Positions 8,423 through 16,486 of a stretch of 64,000 nucleotides of DNA are shown here, piece by piece. The stretch comes from Marisediminitalea alba (GTDB taxonomy: Bacteria > Pseudomonadota > Gammaproteobacteria > Enterobacterales > Alteromonadaceae): contig NZ_PVNP01000203.1 in assembly GCF_002993365.1 (NCBI RefSeq), forward strand, positions 1-64,000. The letters are read 5' to 3'. The translations under genes were made by a program, and so were the position numbers. Below the pieces are notes generated by a model. That model was given only the letters and a program-made list of their open reading frames with translations, was not told the DNA's origin and did not search any database. The stretch's first letter is position 1. The number at the start of each line of letters is the position of its first letter.

Positions 8423-9613
8423 ATGAACGACAGAAATCACCTGGGCAATGTGTCGATGACACATGAGGTCAGGATAATAGAAAATGGGTTACTGGATATT
8501 CCGATGCTGGCCATTCTGGATGCAGACGGTACGGTTTATCCTCAAGCCAAAGAGCCAGAAATCAATCAGCAACTGGCCATTAAAATGTATCACACCATGC
8601 TCTACACCCGCATGCTGGACGAGCGCATGGTCGCTGCCCAGCGCCAGGGCCGGATCAGTTTTTATCTGGCCAGTACCGGTGAGGAAGCGGCAGTAGTAGG
8701 CAGTGCCGCAGCATTGTCGGCAGATGACATGATCATGAGTCAGTATCGCGAGCAGGGCGCCCTGGCGTTTCGCGGTTATACCTCCGCACAGTTTATGAAC
8801 CAGATGTTTTCCAATCGTCTCGATCCTAATAAAGGACGTCAGATGCCTATCCACTATGGTGATAAAGCGCTTAACTTTATGACCATTTCGTCGCCGCTGG
8901 GTACGCAAATCCCACAGGCAGCAGGCTATGCCTATGGGCAGAAACTGGCGGGTAATGATGCACTAACTATCTGCTATTTCGGCGAAGGGGCCGCTTCTGA
9001 AGGTGACTTCCATGCCGGCCTTAATATGGCGGCTGTGCTCAATTGCCCGGTAATCTTTTTCTGCCGTAATAACGGTTATGCCATTTCTACGCCTGCTGAA
9101 GAGCAGTTCGCCGGCGACGGTATTGCATCGCGGGGTATTGGCTATGGCGTGCGCACGATCCGTGTAGACGGCAACGATCCGCTGGCCGTTTATAGTGCCA
9201 CGATTAAAGCACGCGAGCTTGCGCTATCAGCTTCGCAGCCGGTATTGATTGAGGCCATGACTTACCGTTTAGCTGCGCATTCTACCTCAGACGACCCTAG
9301 CGGTTACCGCTCGAAAAAAGAAGAAGAAAAGTGGCGCCTGAAGGATCCCATAGAGCGCTTTAAAGTGTGGTTACTCAATAAAGGCTGGCTTAAGGAAGAA
9401 GACACCGAACAGTATCTTAAAGAAGTACGGAGCGACATTCTGGACGCACTTAAAACGGCTGAAAAAGTCCCGGTAAATCCGATTAGCGATATTGTGGAAG
9501 ATGTCTACAGCGAAGTGCCATGGCACCTTAAAGCACAGCGGGAAGCATTACTGGAGCATATTAAACGCTACCCGGATAAATATCCTAAAACATCGGGCGA
9601 GGTAGGTAAGTAA
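8423..9613 (+). CDS. bkdA1: 2-oxoisovalerate (branched-chain 2-oxoacid) dehydrogenase E1 subunit alpha
   Basis: With the next gene product this forms the thiamine-diphosphate E1 component that decarboxylates branched-chain 2-oxoacids from Val, Leu and Ile and passes the acyl group to lipoyl-E2. The 396 residues contain the ThDP/Mg motif GEGAASEGDFH...CRNN (about 192-223). The phosphorylation-loop-like segment YRLAAHSTSDDPSGYRSKKE (about 281-300) is typical of the branched-chain rather than the pyruvate type. AGAGGAA precedes the ATG. The stop overlaps the E1-beta start by one base, so translation is coupled. It opens a three-gene operon; the E3 (lipoamide dehydrogenase) is not in the window. 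Confidence 0.93.
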   Translation: MNDRNHLGNVSMTHEVRIIENGLLDIPMLAILDADGTVYPQAKEPEINQQLAIKMYHTMLYTRMLDERMVAAQRQGRISFYLASTGEEAAVVGSAAALSADDMIMSQYREQGALAFRGYTSAQFMNQMFSNRLDPNKGRQMPIHYGDKALNFMTISSPLGTQIPQAAGYAYGQKLAGNDALTICYFGEGAASEGDFHAGLNMAAVLNCPVIFFCRNNGYAISTPAEEQFAGDGIASRGIGYGVRTIRVDGNDPLAVYSATIKARELALSASQPVLIEAMTYRLAAHSTSDDPSGYRSKKEEEKWRLKDPIERFKVWLLNKGWLKEEDTEQYLKEVRSDILDALKTAEKVPVNPISDIVEDVYSEVPWHLKAQREALLEHIKRYPDKYPKTSGEVGK

Positions 9614-10590
9614 TGGCAAAGTTAAATTTACTTCAGGCAATTAATCAGGCCCTGATCACGGCCATGACCGAAGATGAAAAAGTCGTGGTATTCGGTGAAG
9701 ACGTGGGCCATTTTGGTGGCGTATTCCGTGCTACCAGCCATTTGCAGGAAAAATTTGGTAAAGCCCGCTGTTTTAATACACCGCTTACCGAACAGGGCAT
9801 CATTGGTTTTGCTAACGGCCTGGCCGCCCAGGGCAGTGTGCCGGTGGCCGAGATCCAGTTTGGTGACTATATCTTTCCGGCCTTTGACCAAATCGTCAAT
9901 GAAACCGCGAAGTTTCGCTATCGCTCCGGTGGTCAGTTTTCCTGTGGTTCACTCACCATCAGAACCCCATACGGCGGCGGTATAGCCGGTGGTCATTATC
10001 ATTCCCAGTCACCGGAGGCTTTCTTCAGCCATATCCCGGGCCTGAAGGTTGTGGTGCCTCGCGACCCTTATCAGGCTAAAGGTTTGCTGCTGGGCGCTAT
10101 CCGTGATGACAACCCGGTGTTATTCATGGAGCCCAAACGCCTCTATCGTGCGTCGGTGTGCGAGGTGCCGGAAGATGATTATTTCATTGGTCTGGGCAAA
10201 GCCGAGGTTATTCAGGAAGGTACCGATATTACCTTGCTGGCCTGGGGCGCTCAGGTTGAGATTATCCAGAAAGCGGCGAACATGGCTCTGGAAGATGGGG
10301 TTTCCTGCGAAATTATCGACTTACGCAGTATTTTACCCTGGGATGCACAAACCGTTGCCGAATCGGTAATGAAAACCGGCCGCTTACTGATCAACCACGA
10401 AGCGCCGGTGACTTCGGGCTTCGGCAGCGAAATTACCGCGCATATTCAGGAGCAGTGTTTCTTATATCTGGAAGCGCCGGTTACCCGGGTGTGCGGTCTG
10501 GATACGCCGTATCCGTTGGCGCATGAAAAAGAATACATGCCAGACGAATACAAGACCTACGAAGCCCTTAAACGCATGCTGAATTATTGA
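9613..10590 (+). CDS. bkdA2: 2-oxoisovalerate dehydrogenase E1 subunit beta
   Basis: This 325-residue transketolase-like beta subunit pairs with E1-alpha in an alpha2-beta2 tetramer. Diagnostic segments are VVFGEDVGHFGGVFRAT near residue 25, FNTPLTEQGIIGFA, EIQFGDYIFPAFDQ and the pyrimidine-domain run GGGIAGGHYHSQSPEAFF (histidine near 127). The C-terminal transketolase domain contains LLINHEAPVTSGFGSEI. The start codon overlaps the preceding stop (TAATG), and E2 begins 7 bp after this gene. The length is normal for the family. Confidence 0.93.
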   Translation: MAKLNLLQAINQALITAMTEDEKVVVFGEDVGHFGGVFRATSHLQEKFGKARCFNTPLTEQGIIGFANGLAAQGSVPVAEIQFGDYIFPAFDQIVNETAKFRYRSGGQFSCGSLTIRTPYGGGIAGGHYHSQSPEAFFSHIPGLKVVVPRDPYQAKGLLLGAIRDDNPVLFMEPKRLYRASVCEVPEDDYFIGLGKAEVIQEGTDITLLAWGAQVEIIQKAANMALEDGVSCEIIDLRSILPWDAQTVAESVMKTGRLLINHEAPVTSGFGSEITAHIQEQCFLYLEAPVTRVCGLDTPYPLAHEKEYMPDEYKTYEALKRMLNY

Positions 10591-10597
10591 GGTAACT

Positions 10598-12208
10598 ATG
10601 ACAGATTTTATTTTACCTGATATTGGCGAGGGCGTGGTCGAGTGCGAACTACTCGAGTGGCTGGTCAGTGAAGGTGATACGGTAGAAGAAGACCAGCCAG
10701 TGGCAGAGGTGATGACCGACAAAGCCACGGTACAAATTCCTGCTATCCACAGTGGCGTTATTACCCGGTTGTATTATAAACCAGGCGATATTGCCAAAGT
10801 GCACGCGCCTTTATTTGAACTCAAGCCTGCAAATGACGATAGCGGGGCTTCGCAGCAACAAAAGCCGGATGCACCTCAAGTACCTGAGAAAGCGCCTGAG
10901 AAGGTGAGCGAAATGCAGCCAGCCGACAACGCAGGCAGCGCCGTCGAAACATTTATTCTGCCTGATATCGGTGAAGGTATTGTCGAATGTGAAATCGTAA
11001 AATGGCACATCGATGCCGGCGAGTTTGTCGCCGAGGATGAGGTGGTGGTTGAAGTGATGACCGATAAAGCCGTGGTGGAAATTCCCGCTAAGCATGCCGG
11101 TACGCTGATGAAGCGTTATCACGAGGTCGGGCAGATTGCCAAAGTGCATGAGCCTTTATTTGATTTATCGGTCGAGCAGGAAGGTGCCGGGGGGAGTTCA
11201 GGCGCAACCACCGCCAGTAATGAAACCACTGTGCAGGCATCACCGCCAGCTCCAGGCAAAACGGTACCCACCGGTTTTCAGGAAGGTGGGTTCGAGCCAC
11301 CCAAAGTGATTGAAGGTAAGGTGCCGGCCAGTCCGGCAGTCCGCCGCCTGGCAAAAGAAAATAACCTGGCACTGCAGGACATTACTCCAACCGGTAAAAA
11401 AGGCCGGGTGCTGAAACAGGATGTCCTCAACGCTCTGAAACAAGGTCAGCAGAATTCGGCGCAAACCACTTCTCAGGCAGAGAGTACCGCGACCGCAGAG
11501 CAGGCAAGCCGCACCGTGCCGTTAACGCCGGTGCAAAAAGCCATGGCAAAACAGATGGTGCGCTCGGTGAGCACTATTCCGCATTTTACCGTGTCGGATG
11601 AGCTGGTGATGGATCCGCTCATTGCGCTTAAAGGGTCGTTAAAGGCACAGTTTGCCGATGCGGATATTAAGCTGACCTTTATGCCGTTTTTCATTAAGGC
11701 CTTGTCGTTATGCTTAACGGAATTTCCGCAGTTTAATGCCCGTCTCAGTGAGGATGGCAACGCCATGACCTACTTTGACGACCACAATATTGGTTTTGCG
11801 GTAGATAGTAGTGCCGGTTTACTGGTACCAAACATTAAACAGGTGCAGAACCTGAGTGTGCTGGAAATCGCGGAGGCCATGCAGCGCATTGTTACCGATG
11901 CCAAGCAGGGTAAAGTGAGTAGTAGTGACCTGAAAGGCGGTACGATTAGCATTTCCAATGTGGGTGTACTGGGCGGCACTACCGCTACACCGATTATTAA
12001 TTACCCTGAACTGGCCATTGTGGCGCTGGGTAAAATACAGCAGTTGCCGCGATTTGATGACCAGCAACAGGTTATCAGTCAGTCTGTGATGCAGGTAAGC
12101 TGGTCGGCCGACCACCGGGTTATCGACGGCGCTACCATGGTACGGTTTAATAATGTATGGCTGGATTATCTGTCCAATCCACTCAAAATGTTAAGCAAAC
12201 TACGTTAA
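10598..12208 (+). CDS. bkdB: branched-chain 2-oxoacid dehydrogenase E2, dihydrolipoyl acyltransferase with two lipoyl domains
   Basis: This 536-residue protein has two lipoyl domains, with target lysines in VMTDKATVQIP (Lys42) and VMTDKAVVEIP (Lys157). Gln/Pro/Ala-rich linkers follow, then a peripheral subunit-binding domain (VPASPAVRRLAKENN...GRVLKQDV, about 242-282). The C-terminal acyltransferase core holds the catalytic SADHRVIDG (His506, Asp510). It transfers branched acyl groups to CoA and builds the core of the complex. Many bacterial BKD E2 proteins have only one lipoyl domain, so two is a mild oddity but known in Alteromonadales-type sequences. Last gene of the operon. Confidence 0.93.
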   Translation: MTDFILPDIGEGVVECELLEWLVSEGDTVEEDQPVAEVMTDKATVQIPAIHSGVITRLYYKPGDIAKVHAPLFELKPANDDSGASQQQKPDAPQVPEKAPEKVSEMQPADNAGSAVETFILPDIGEGIVECEIVKWHIDAGEFVAEDEVVVEVMTDKAVVEIPAKHAGTLMKRYHEVGQIAKVHEPLFDLSVEQEGAGGSSGATTASNETTVQASPPAPGKTVPTGFQEGGFEPPKVIEGKVPASPAVRRLAKENNLALQDITPTGKKGRVLKQDVLNALKQGQQNSAQTTSQAESTATAEQASRTVPLTPVQKAMAKQMVRSVSTIPHFTVSDELVMDPLIALKGSLKAQFADADIKLTFMPFFIKALSLCLTEFPQFNARLSEDGNAMTYFDDHNIGFAVDSSAGLLVPNIKQVQNLSVLEIAEAMQRIVTDAKQGKVSSSDLKGGTISISNVGVLGGTTATPIINYPELAIVALGKIQQLPRFDDQQQVISQSVMQVSWSADHRVIDGATMVRFNNVWLDYLSNPLKMLSKLR

Positions 12209-12245
12209 CCACCTACGGCACTGGTATCTTGGTGCCACGGGCGAT

Positions 12246-12270
12246 AAACTTGCGCGATTCGCGCAAGTTT
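12246..12270. terminator. 25-base perfect palindrome after bkdB (terminator or operator)
   Basis: AAACTTGCGCGA and its exact complement TCGCGCAAGTTT surround a single T. The folded form is a very stable GC-rich stem. No T-tract follows, so it is either a rho-independent-like mRNA end stabiliser for the bkd operon or a protein-binding site upstream of rlmJ. Confidence 0.55.
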
Positions 12271-12327
12271 CGCCTGTATCTGCGGTCCGGAGATCCTTGA
12301 TAACAGGTTTCAAGAGAGAGCACTATT

Positions 12328-13185
12328 TTGCTGAGTTACCAACACGGTTATCACGCCGGTAATCATGCCGACATCCTCAAACATCTCTGCTGGCAGGCAG
12401 TTATCAATCGCCTGAAGCAAAAAAACAAGCCGTTTAACCTGATTGATACCCACGGCGGCTCGGGTTGTTACAGTCTCGACTCTGAACAAGCCAATAAAAC
12501 CGGTGAGTACAAAGACGGCGTTGTGAAACTGGATCAGTTCTCGCCGCAGGATCCTCTGCTCGTTGATTATCTGGCCGCGCTGGCGTTATATCGCAATAAC
12601 AATGAGTACCCGGGCTCACCGGTACTGGCTGCGGATTTACTGCGAACCAACGATGCATTGCACGTGATGGAATTACACCCCGGCGAATTTGCAAATTTAA
12701 AAGGGGTGCTTAAACGCCATAAAGGGCAGGGGCAGATTCATAGTCACTTTCGTGACGGCCTGGAAGGCCTGGTCGCTTTATCGCCGCCTAAGCCTAACCG
12801 TGGCGCGGTGCTTATCGATCCGCCCTATGAGTCACGCAGCGAATATCAGGCCGTGATCAACGCGGTAAAAGAGTGCTTAAAACGCTGGCCTCAGGCGCAA
12901 ATTCTGATTTGGTATCCGTTGTTGTCGGCCCGTGCCGGCGATAAGACGGGGGAATCTGAAGCCATGTGCCAGACCCTTTCCAGGCTTAATCACAATGTAT
13001 TGCAGGTAGAACTGCTGGCCCGGGATAAAGACGCCGATGCCGGCATGTATGGTTCCGGCGTGTGCTTTATTAACCCGGCCTGGCAAATCGACACCATTTT
13101 AACCAATAGCCTGACTGAACTTTGCCCACGTTTAGGCACGCAATGCCAGCACAACGTGGTTTGGCTTAATCACACCGAGTCATGA
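12328..13185 (+). CDS. rlmJ: 23S rRNA (adenine2030-N6)-methyltransferase RlmJ
   Basis: RlmJ methylates A2030 of 23S rRNA. The protein of 285 residues opens MLSYQHGYHAGNHADILKH, the family's invariant start. That fixes the rare TTG start codon, with AGAGAGAG just upstream. The catalytic DPPYE motif begins at Asp164, the same place as in E. coli RlmJ. The SAM-binding part includes LIDTHGGSGCYSL (about 39-51). The last four bases (ATGA) overlap the start of the kinase-like gene, an unusual partner for this housekeeping enzyme. Confidence 0.95.
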   Translation: MLSYQHGYHAGNHADILKHLCWQAVINRLKQKNKPFNLIDTHGGSGCYSLDSEQANKTGEYKDGVVKLDQFSPQDPLLVDYLAALALYRNNNEYPGSPVLAADLLRTNDALHVMELHPGEFANLKGVLKRHKGQGQIHSHFRDGLEGLVALSPPKPNRGAVLIDPPYESRSEYQAVINAVKECLKRWPQAQILIWYPLLSARAGDKTGESEAMCQTLSRLNHNVLQVELLARDKDADAGMYGSGVCFINPAWQIDTILTNSLTELCPRLGTQCQHNVVWLNHTES

Positions 13186-15026
13186 CCAGAAAAGGCATCC
13201 GCCACTTTTATATTCCTGAGGAGCAGTCGGTGTATCTGCTTTCTCATGCGGATGCCAAAAAACTGAAAGACTGGATTGCGCTGTGTATCGCGCAGCTCGA
13301 AAGCCTGGGTTTTACCGATATCAGCCTGATTGGCAAAGGCGCTTATGGCTTTGCCTTTGGCGGGCGCGATCACGCCGGTGCAGAGCTGGTATTTAAATTC
13401 ACCCGCATAACACTGCCCGTGAGCATGCAGGACCGCCTCGAGGAAGAAGCGTTTATGCAGGGGCTGCTCAGCCACTCGCATATTCCGGCAGTGAAAGAGT
13501 TTTACCAACGGGGCAGGCAATCCATTCTGATGATGGAACGGGCGCCGGGCATCGACCTTGAGCAATACAGTTTACGCGAAGGGCCTGTAGGGCCGCGACT
13601 GATTGTAAAGATGGCCGTGCAACTGGGTAAAATCCTGCTGTATTTACGCCAGTTTGAGCTCGACGGCGGTCACCGGCCTATCGTACATGGCGACATTAAA
13701 CCTTCCAACCTGGTATGGGATGAAAACAACGAACGCCTGAGCCTTATCGACTGGGGCTCCAGTGTTTACGCACAGCTTGATGAACACCTGCAGCCGGTGC
13801 AAAACAATGTGCTTGATTTAATGTCGGGAGATATACAGCAAACCAATGCCAGGTTGGGGGATATCTACTTTATTGGCGATGCGCAGCTTAATGGTGAGCG
13901 CTCAAGCCCACGCTTTGACGAGCAGGGGCTGGCTGGCACTCTGTATGCACTGGCTTCCGGCCAGTCGGCGCGGTTTGCCCATCAGGTGATCCCGCCATCC
14001 TCGCTGGGATTACCCAAAATACTGTCTGACATTCTTACCTATATGCTCAGCGACAGCGTTTCAGAACAGCACAGTGGTGGTGACTATTTGCTGTCACACC
14101 TTAAATTGCTGGAAAACCTGGTGTTTGCTAATGATAGCGTGGAGCGCTACGAATCCCTGTTACCGGTGTGGGTAGCCAAAGAGCGCAAGAATATCGAATC
14201 GGTGGTATATAGTTCCCGCAAATCGTTTTTACGCCAGCAAAACGATCTCAGCGAGCAGCAGTCGGATGAGCTCAGCCAGTTAAGCTATTTAAATGACGCC
14301 CAGTTTGAGCGGTATTACAAAAACTACCTGGATGGCATGGGCGCCACTGAAAAAGGTTTTTTAGCGGCGGTCAGCCGCCTGGCCCGTTATCCGGTGGTAG
14401 GCGGCCTGGTTATTCACTGGCAACCGGAAGGCGTATACATTGATTCCAGCCTGAATCTGCAGGATCCAGCCAGAGAGCAGGCTTTTAAGCATGCCGTTAA
14501 TACCGTGGTTACATTGGCCCGGGCCATTCACCGTCAGGGGGTATTTAAATGCTGCCTGTTTGATGCCAAAAACACCCTGCATATTGAGCGTGAACAAATT
14601 GAAGCGCCGTTTGTGGCCGGTGCCGCTACCGTTATCCCGTATGAAAAATCCAGTGTGTCACTGAGTACGTCTGAAAGCCGGGTGCATTCGTACTTTGAGG
14701 ATGGTGATGATCCGGACGAATTCCTCGCTTTGCCGCCACAAATTATGCAGGCCATTAAAGCGCTGAATGCCATTCACCATACTGGCTGTATTATTTTCGA
14801 GGCGCTTGAGAAGCACTTAAAAATTCATAGTTACTATCGTTTGCTTGATCATACGAAGGAAAATGAGTTTAATGCGTTACTGAACGAAATCATTGATTCA
14901 CTGCCACTACTTACAGGTGAAGGCACCTGTGGTTTTATGAAGTTACCTTACAAAGACACGCGTTTTTTTGAGCACCGGGCAAAGTGTGCCGACAAGTTTT
15001 ATCCTCGCAATCCCCGAGCGCGGTAG
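13182..15026 (+). CDS. protein kinase-like (Hanks-type) protein with long unknown C-terminal region
   Basis: The N-terminal 320 residues carry a recognisable kinase fold: glycine loop GKGAYG (51-56), the lysine in LVFKF (Lys72), a helix-C glutamate near 89, the catalytic loop HGDIKPSN (169-176) and the metal-binding Asp190 in LIDWG. HGD replacing HRD and DWG replacing DFG put it among divergent, aminoglycoside-kinase/Rio-like or atypical kinases. Residues about 330-614 form a soluble region I do not recognise. There is no membrane segment or PASTA repeat, so it should act in the cytoplasm. It overlaps rlmJ by 4 bp, which implies coupled translation. The substrate is unknown. Confidence 0.8.
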   Translation: MTRKGIRHFYIPEEQSVYLLSHADAKKLKDWIALCIAQLESLGFTDISLIGKGAYGFAFGGRDHAGAELVFKFTRITLPVSMQDRLEEEAFMQGLLSHSHIPAVKEFYQRGRQSILMMERAPGIDLEQYSLREGPVGPRLIVKMAVQLGKILLYLRQFELDGGHRPIVHGDIKPSNLVWDENNERLSLIDWGSSVYAQLDEHLQPVQNNVLDLMSGDIQQTNARLGDIYFIGDAQLNGERSSPRFDEQGLAGTLYALASGQSARFAHQVIPPSSLGLPKILSDILTYMLSDSVSEQHSGGDYLLSHLKLLENLVFANDSVERYESLLPVWVAKERKNIESVVYSSRKSFLRQQNDLSEQQSDELSQLSYLNDAQFERYYKNYLDGMGATEKGFLAAVSRLARYPVVGGLVIHWQPEGVYIDSSLNLQDPAREQAFKHAVNTVVTLARAIHRQGVFKCCLFDAKNTLHIEREQIEAPFVAGAATVIPYEKSSVSLSTSESRVHSYFEDGDDPDEFLALPPQIMQAIKALNAIHHTGCIIFEALEKHLKIHSYYRLLDHTKENEFNALLNEIIDSLPLLTGEGTCGFMKLPYKDTRFFEHRAKCADKFYPRNPRAR

Positions 15027-15075
15027 TCAGTCTTATTGGCAGTGAACCTATCTGTTTATCTATTGGGAGTTACTC

Positions 15076-15942
15076 TTGGAACAGCAAAACGAAGTTAAAG
15101 TTGCCTCTTTACTGGAATTAGAAACCCTGGAAAAGGGACTTTATCGTGGCCAGAGTTGGGATCTGGGCTTTCGTGCCTTATTTGGTGGTCAGGTGTTAGG
15201 TCAGGCATTAAAGGCGGCGTGGGCAAGCGTGCCAGAGGGCCGCGTTGCACATTCTTTTCACAGCTACTTTTTATTACCCGGTGATGCCAAGCAGCCGGTC
15301 GTCTACGACGTTGAAATCGTGAGGGATGGTAAAAGCTTTTCTGCCCGGCGGGTAAAAGCCATTCAGAATGGCCGCAACATCTTTTACATGACAGCTTCAT
15401 TTCAGCAACCGGAAGAGGGCATGCAGCACCAGTATGCTCAGATGCCTGATGTGCCTGCACCCCAAGAAGTTGAACCTGACATCAGAATGTACGAGCGTAA
15501 CTATGAGAATATCGGCCGCAGAATGCGTGAAGCGCTGAGCTACCATCGCCCCATTGATATTCGTACCGTCGATGCTGTGCGTTCATTTACGTCAAAAAAT
15601 GATAAGCCGGAGCGGTATACCTGGTTACGGGCAAACGAAGACCTTGGCGATTCACAGGCCATGCATCAGGCAGCCCTGTCCTATGCCAGCGACTATCACT
15701 TCTTAAGTACGTCGCTGCAGCCCCATGGCGTGCAAATTACCGACCGTAACCTGGCGATTGCCACTATCGACCACGCCATGTGGTTCCATCGCCCGATTAA
15801 CATGAACGAATGGTTACTTTATTCGATGGAGAGCCCTGCCAGTGGTGGCGCCAGAGGCCTGGTACGGGGTCAGCTGTTTAACCAGCAGGGTGAACTGGTG
15901 GCGTCTACCATGCAGGAAGGCCTGATGCGGATCACCGACTGA
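15076..15942 (+). CDS. tesB: acyl-CoA thioesterase II
   Basis: TesB hydrolyses medium- and long-chain acyl-CoA to free fatty acid and CoA. The 288-residue protein has two hot-dog domains. The catalytic residues line up with E. coli TesB (Asp204, Thr228, Gln278) as Asp206 in YASDYHF, Thr230 in ATIDHAMWFHRP and Gln280 in MQEGLM. The N-terminal hot-dog segment FGGQVLGQAL is also typical. The start is a TTG at 15076 with TTGGGAG upstream; no ATG fits better. It is monocistronic, followed by a short palindrome and a long intergenic region. Confidence 0.95.
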   Translation: MEQQNEVKVASLLELETLEKGLYRGQSWDLGFRALFGGQVLGQALKAAWASVPEGRVAHSFHSYFLLPGDAKQPVVYDVEIVRDGKSFSARRVKAIQNGRNIFYMTASFQQPEEGMQHQYAQMPDVPAPQEVEPDIRMYERNYENIGRRMREALSYHRPIDIRTVDAVRSFTSKNDKPERYTWLRANEDLGDSQAMHQAALSYASDYHFLSTSLQPHGVQITDRNLAIATIDHAMWFHRPINMNEWLLYSMESPASGGARGLVRGQLFNQQGELVASTMQEGLMRITD

Positions 15943-15954
15943 TCCCAGAATCCT

Positions 15955-15972
15955 TTGCCCTTCGAAGGGCAA
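15955..15972 (+). terminator. 18-bp perfect palindrome after tesB
   Basis: TTGCCCTTCGAAGGGCAA lies 13 bp after the tesB stop. Folded, it is a GCCCTTCG-type stem. The following bases TATTGCATGAG lack a T-run, so it is at best a weak terminator for tesB. Confidence 0.5.
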
Positions 15973-16044
15973 TATTGCATGAGTCAACAAACTGCTGGCG
16001 CTATTGGCGCTGGCAGCAATGCACCGACAAATTTTTCTTCGCCC

Positions 16045-16078
16045 ATAAAAAATGCCCAGAACTTAAAAAGCTCCGGGC
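16045..16078 (-). terminator. leftward rho-independent terminator without an annotated gene upstream
   Basis: Read on the minus strand, GCCCGGAGC (16078-16070) pairs through seven Watson-Crick and two G-U pairs with GTTCTGGGC (16062-16054). The stem is directly followed by ATTTTTTAT. This is a good terminator shape, but no minus-strand ORF exists between here and the aminotransferase gene at 16487. It may close an unannotated small RNA. Confidence 0.55.
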
Positions 16079-16486
16079 CTAGGGGAATGGCTCATTGCTG
16101 AGCCGTGCGCTAACTTTTACAAAGGGAGAAGTGAACAAATCGTCTTTGTAGATTTGTAATCATAGCTCAAAATAGTTCAATTTATAAACAATTTTTTTGT
16201 TCTGTCCCATTTTTAATCAATTATAGATACTAACCAGTACTTTACGCCAGTCATTGAACACTTAATTGACAGCGAATGCACAAAATATAACCAGTTTGTG
16301 CAATATTTATCCACGGGTTATGTGTATTAAAAATGTTCTATATACTTACGTGTATCATATGCTAGCTTTTCTATTCACTGTATGAATAATGATAATCAGC
16401 TAATCGCTCGAAACTGCGATTGTGGTTTGGTAACCGAATTGCCAGAATAGCGCCCATAGGTTTTCTTTACTGAGCAGGTATCATCA
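16079..16486. other. long intergenic region upstream of class V aminotransferase, possible sRNA
   Basis: About 400 bp hold no convincing ORF. A hairpin GGCTCA/TGAGCC (16089-16094, 16099-16104) lies just right of the leftward terminator. The middle (16180-16380) is strongly AT-rich with runs of A and T, as expected for promoters. The aminotransferase start has TGAGCAGG upstream as a ribosome binding site. Together with the terminator at 16045-16078 this could encode a minus-strand small RNA of roughly 100-350 nt. Confidence 0.4.
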
